From contig CAMRBW010000017.1 of the NCBI GenBank assembly GCA_947040555.1, positions 1 through 46,206 on the forward strand: DNA of 46,206 nt, written 5' to 3'. Below are positions 43,762 through 46,206 of this stretch, piece after piece; the stretch's first letter is position 1; each line of letters starts with the position of its first letter. The translations under genes and the position numbers were made by a program. Under the pieces are notes generated by a model. That model had not been told where the DNA came from and ran no database searches. It was given only the letters and a program-made list of their open reading frames with translations. This DNA is from an uncultured Oceanospirillales bacterium (lineage in GTDB: Bacteria > Pseudomonadota > Gammaproteobacteria > Pseudomonadales > Endozoicomonadaceae).

Positions 43762-45929
43762 ATATGTGTGATTTTTTTTCGGAAAATCGACGGAAGACCT
43801 CGTTTCCCTTGGAGTTGTGACCACCACTTTGTGGGTGCCTTGTTAATTTTCTTTGATTTTTTCAGAATACCGCTATTTTCAATAGAGAATATAAAAATAT
43901 CCTCATCAAAATTTCTTATCAAAATCAGGTCATCACTCTTTTGTGATGTCGTCTGAACCTTTCCTGATGCTAATATTCCGTGCTCCAGATTTTTCGGGAA
44001 AAACACTCTGTTTTTTGATTTGATCTGGCCATTGTCTAAAGTGTAAATGTAAAAATCACCATCAAAATTACGATTAGCTATGAACTCATAAATTCCATCG
44101 CCATCAAAATCACCGGCGGTAATTCCTGTCCATTGTGATTGTGGCCCTGGGGATTTATTGGAGGCCACATACTTTATCTGACCATTATCTAATTCATGGA
44201 TATAGAAGTTGCCATCACTATTTCGAACAGATACAAATTCGTCTATCCCGTCCCCATCAAAATCACTGGCTGCAATTCCTGCCCATTGAGATGATGAGTT
44301 AGAGGATGTGCTGGAGGCCACATGCTTTATCTGGCCATCATCTAGTTCATAGATGTAGAAGTTGTCATCCAAATTGCTGACAGCTACAAATTCACCTTTA
44401 CCGTCCCCATCAAAATCACCGGCAGCGACTCCTGCCCATTGTGATGTTGAATCTGGAAGTGTGTTGGAGGTCACAAGCTTTATCTGGCCATCATCTAATT
44501 CATAGATGTAAAAATTGCCATCGGAATTGCTGACGGCTATAAATTCATCTCTGCCGTTTCCATTAAAATCACTGGCGGCAACTCCTGCCCATTGTGATGT
44601 TGGGTCTGGGGGGGTGTGACTCGCTATAGTTATGATTTCATTGTCACTGTCCAGTTTGTATATATGAAAACTACCGTCCAGATTTCTGGCGGAAATGATC
44701 TCATCAATACCATCCCCATCGAAATCACCAGTAGCTGCTCCTGCAAATTCTGAATTAGCTTCCGCTGTGCGGTTAACAGCAATTGGATTAAATGCTTTTT
44801 GGAGTCGTTGTAAGTTGGCGATAGCGAGAAAGCTGCTTGCAGAAAGCTCTTTCGTGGATTGATAGATAGCTTTATCCATGAAAATATCTGCCACGACATG
44901 ATAAATGTCTCTATCAAAACTAGAAATATTTAACCATCTTCCTGTTTGGTTGATGTGAGAGTTTGTTTCTCCACTTCCATCTACCTTATCTGTTATTTTA
45001 AGTGGCTCAATGTATATATTGTTTTTAAATGTAGAAGCAAAACGCTCCATATCTGTTTTGTTAAATAGTAAGTCATGTTGGTAGCATAGAATAGAAAAAT
45101 CAACTTCTATAGCGGCGTGGGATATATCTTCTGTAATGTTAGTGTGATTAAAGTAATTCCAAATGTATGAATTATTATCGCTGTTTAGTACAAGGTTGTT
45201 ATGGAAATGAATTGCTATGTTCACAGTTTTATACAAGTAATCAGATCTGCCCGTTGATAAATACATCATCAGAAGTGTACGACCCATGGCCGCCTGTTGG
45301 TTAAATGGTAGAACGATGTTCGGATAATGAATGACAGAAGTGTTACGAAATCGATATACGAGTTCAGTGTCATCCCACTGGTCATCATGGGATGCAATTG
45401 TTTCAGCTATTTTGTTGTTTAGCCAGTGAGCAACATCAAGAAACATTTTCCCTGAATAAGAGTAGTGGCCCTGTAGATCTGGGTTATTTATGATTAATTG
45501 TGAAAAATCTGCCATTGGATAGGTAATCATGCCACTATGGACAACCCATGCATAAGGTTCATTATTTTTTGAATACTTTGTAGAAGCCCACGTGGGCCCG
45601 CTAATACCTCTATAATCTAATCTGCCTTGATAATCATCGCGTTGGTTAATAATGTTTTCAGTATGAGCAATCAGTTTTTTAAGGTACTCAATGTCATTAG
45701 TGGCCCTATACATTGCCATATAGGACATCATGATATAGCTTTCCCCCCACGCCAAACTTCCGTTAAGGTTGTCATAGTTCGCATAACCATTGCCGTTGTT
45801 TAATAAGTCATTGAACCTGTCGAAGGCCGTTTTAAAGGTATTTGCCGATAGCTCGTTATTGATAGTGCTCAGGGAAAATAATATTCCTGAAAAAAAGAGA
45901 GTGAGTAATTTTTTGTTTTTATGTCCCAT
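43737..45929 (-). CDS. Secreted protein with helical N-terminal domain and FG-GAP repeats
   Basis: A 730-residue exported protein. The signal peptide covers residues 1-30 (ending ELSA). Residues 31-385 look like an all-helical domain, perhaps an alpha/alpha toroid of the kind found in carbohydrate-active enzymes (LAWGESYIMMSYMAMYRATN, and aromatic-rich loops such as SYIWNYFNH); I cannot name a family or catalytic residues. Residues about 390-660 hold five tandem repeats of 51-52 residues with the calcium-binding FG-GAP/VCBS-type motif GDFDGDG, and the C-terminus is basic. It could bind or degrade polysaccharide or attach to host surfaces. GAGGT precedes the ATG. The gene is more AT-rich than groEL. 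Confidence 0.8.
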   Translation of the reverse strand: MGHKNKKLLTLFFSGILFSLSTINNELSANTFKTAFDRFNDLLNNGNGYANYDNLNGSLAWGESYIMMSYMAMYRATNDIEYLKKLIAHTENIINQRDDYQGRLDYRGISGPTWASTKYSKNNEPYAWVVHSGMITYPMADFSQLIINNPDLQGHYSYSGKMFLDVAHWLNNKIAETIASHDDQWDDTELVYRFRNTSVIHYPNIVLPFNQQAAMGRTLLMMYLSTGRSDYLYKTVNIAIHFHNNLVLNSDNNSYIWNYFNHTNITEDISHAAIEVDFSILCYQHDLLFNKTDMERFASTFKNNIYIEPLKITDKVDGSGETNSHINQTGRWLNISSFDRDIYHVVADIFMDKAIYQSTKELSASSFLAIANLQRLQKAFNPIAVNRTAEANSEFAGAATGDFDGDGIDEIISARNLDGSFHIYKLDSDNEIITIASHTPPDPTSQWAGVAASDFNGNGRDEFIAVSNSDGNFYIYELDDGQIKLVTSNTLPDSTSQWAGVAAGDFDGDGKGEFVAVSNLDDNFYIYELDDGQIKHVASSTSSNSSSQWAGIAASDFDGDGIDEFVSVRNSDGNFYIHELDNGQIKYVASNKSPGPQSQWTGITAGDFDGDGIYEFIANRNFDGDFYIYTLDNGQIKSKNRVFFPKNLEHGILASGKVQTTSQKSDDLILIRNFDEDIFIFSIENSGILKKSKKINKAPTKWWSQLQGKRGLPSIFRKKITHIKKPRPEK
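44095..44790 (-). repeat. Tandem repeats of 153-156 bp encoding FG-GAP-like blades
   Basis: The DFDGDG-coding segment recurs with its left edge at 44095, 44248, 44401, 44554 and 44710, a period of 153, 153, 153 and 156 bases. Each unit encodes a block with SQWAG, a calcium-loop motif and FYIYELDDGQIK. The middle three are most alike, suggesting recent duplication or gene conversion. A degenerate sixth unit seems to lie at 43880-44000. Confidence 0.85.
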
Positions 45930-46206
45930 ATTTACCTCATTTTTTAGATGCGTATTTTAAATTTCATACTTTTCAATAAATTGACAAGTCGTCAGCTATT
46001 TATTAGTTATTGGTTGTTAACTGCCCAAAATTATCTGGCAGATTGGGTGCTCGCTTGCATGCAGCCCAGTATTTCCGGGGGGTGATGATTCCGAAAATGC
46101 AGATTTGCCAGTGAAAAATGAGCAGTTACTATTAGTTGGTATGTTAATCATAGCTCGACTTTAGAGTCGCAGGCTCCCTGTGACTCATTTCAGAATCATT
46201 AAGTTT
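45930..46206. other. Region upstream of the FG-GAP gene with no gene seen
   Basis: The 277 bases to the end of the window contain no credible coding sequence or RNA gene. They are AT-rich near the FG-GAP start and should contain its promoter, which I could not pin down. Confidence 0.5.

Overview
The window looks like chromosomal DNA of a gammaproteobacterium, probably a marine, host-associated member of the Oceanospirillales (an Endozoicomonas-type genome would fit). This rests on the divergent hpt/upp pair, a Pseudomonas-like polysaccharide locus, gammaproteobacterial forms of Dgt, MoaA and FxsA, and a sigma32-type groESL promoter. Several large proteins have no family I recognise. The genus is inference; the class is fairly secure.

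Layout. 1-4937: the 3' part of tRNA-Gln, a lysine-rich coiled-coil protein, the divergent purine and pyrimidine salvage genes hpt and upp, a two-gene unit (STAS protein plus a membrane protein with an Arg-Ser repeat), and ogt. 4938-23569: one long rightward surface-polysaccharide locus. A leader carrying an exact ops (RfaH) element is followed by a short Wza-like protein, Wzc kinase, wbpA-wbpB-wbpD-wbpE, wzx, wzy, a glycosyltransferase, two tiny ORFs, wbpI, a second glycosyltransferase, and pglC-pglD-pglE-pglF. The genes predict UDP-ManNAc3NAcA and UDP-N,N'-diacetylbacillosamine, a repeat unit started by diNAcBac-1-phosphate on undecaprenyl phosphate, Wzx export, Wzy polymerisation and Wzc chain-length control.

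23851-25776: tRNA-Pro(CGG) and formate-tetrahydrofolate ligase. 25984-34859: a molybdenum region. moaA, mobB and moeA run left, led by a sequence closely resembling the Moco (molybdenum cofactor) riboswitch. A fused SufS-SufE cysteine desulfurase and a frameshifted plant-type MTA nucleosidase sit in the middle. moaE and modABC run right. The region combines molybdate uptake with cofactor synthesis.

34911-41449: dGTPase, a large membrane-anchored protein with a C-terminal alpha/beta hydrolase domain, a patatin-like lipase preceded by a run of ten G, an unrecognised membrane protein and FxsA. 41469-43761: groESL with a near-consensus heat-shock promoter and a bidirectional terminator. 43737-45929: a secreted protein with an apparently helical N-terminal domain and five FG-GAP/VCBS-like repeats. 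The last 277 bases hold no gene I can support.

The observations most worth following up are the ops element, the Moco riboswitch, the SufS-SufE fusion inside the Moco region, the broken plant-type MTA nucleosidase, the Arg-Ser repeat membrane protein beside a STAS protein, and a 33-bp intergenic repeat present twice.
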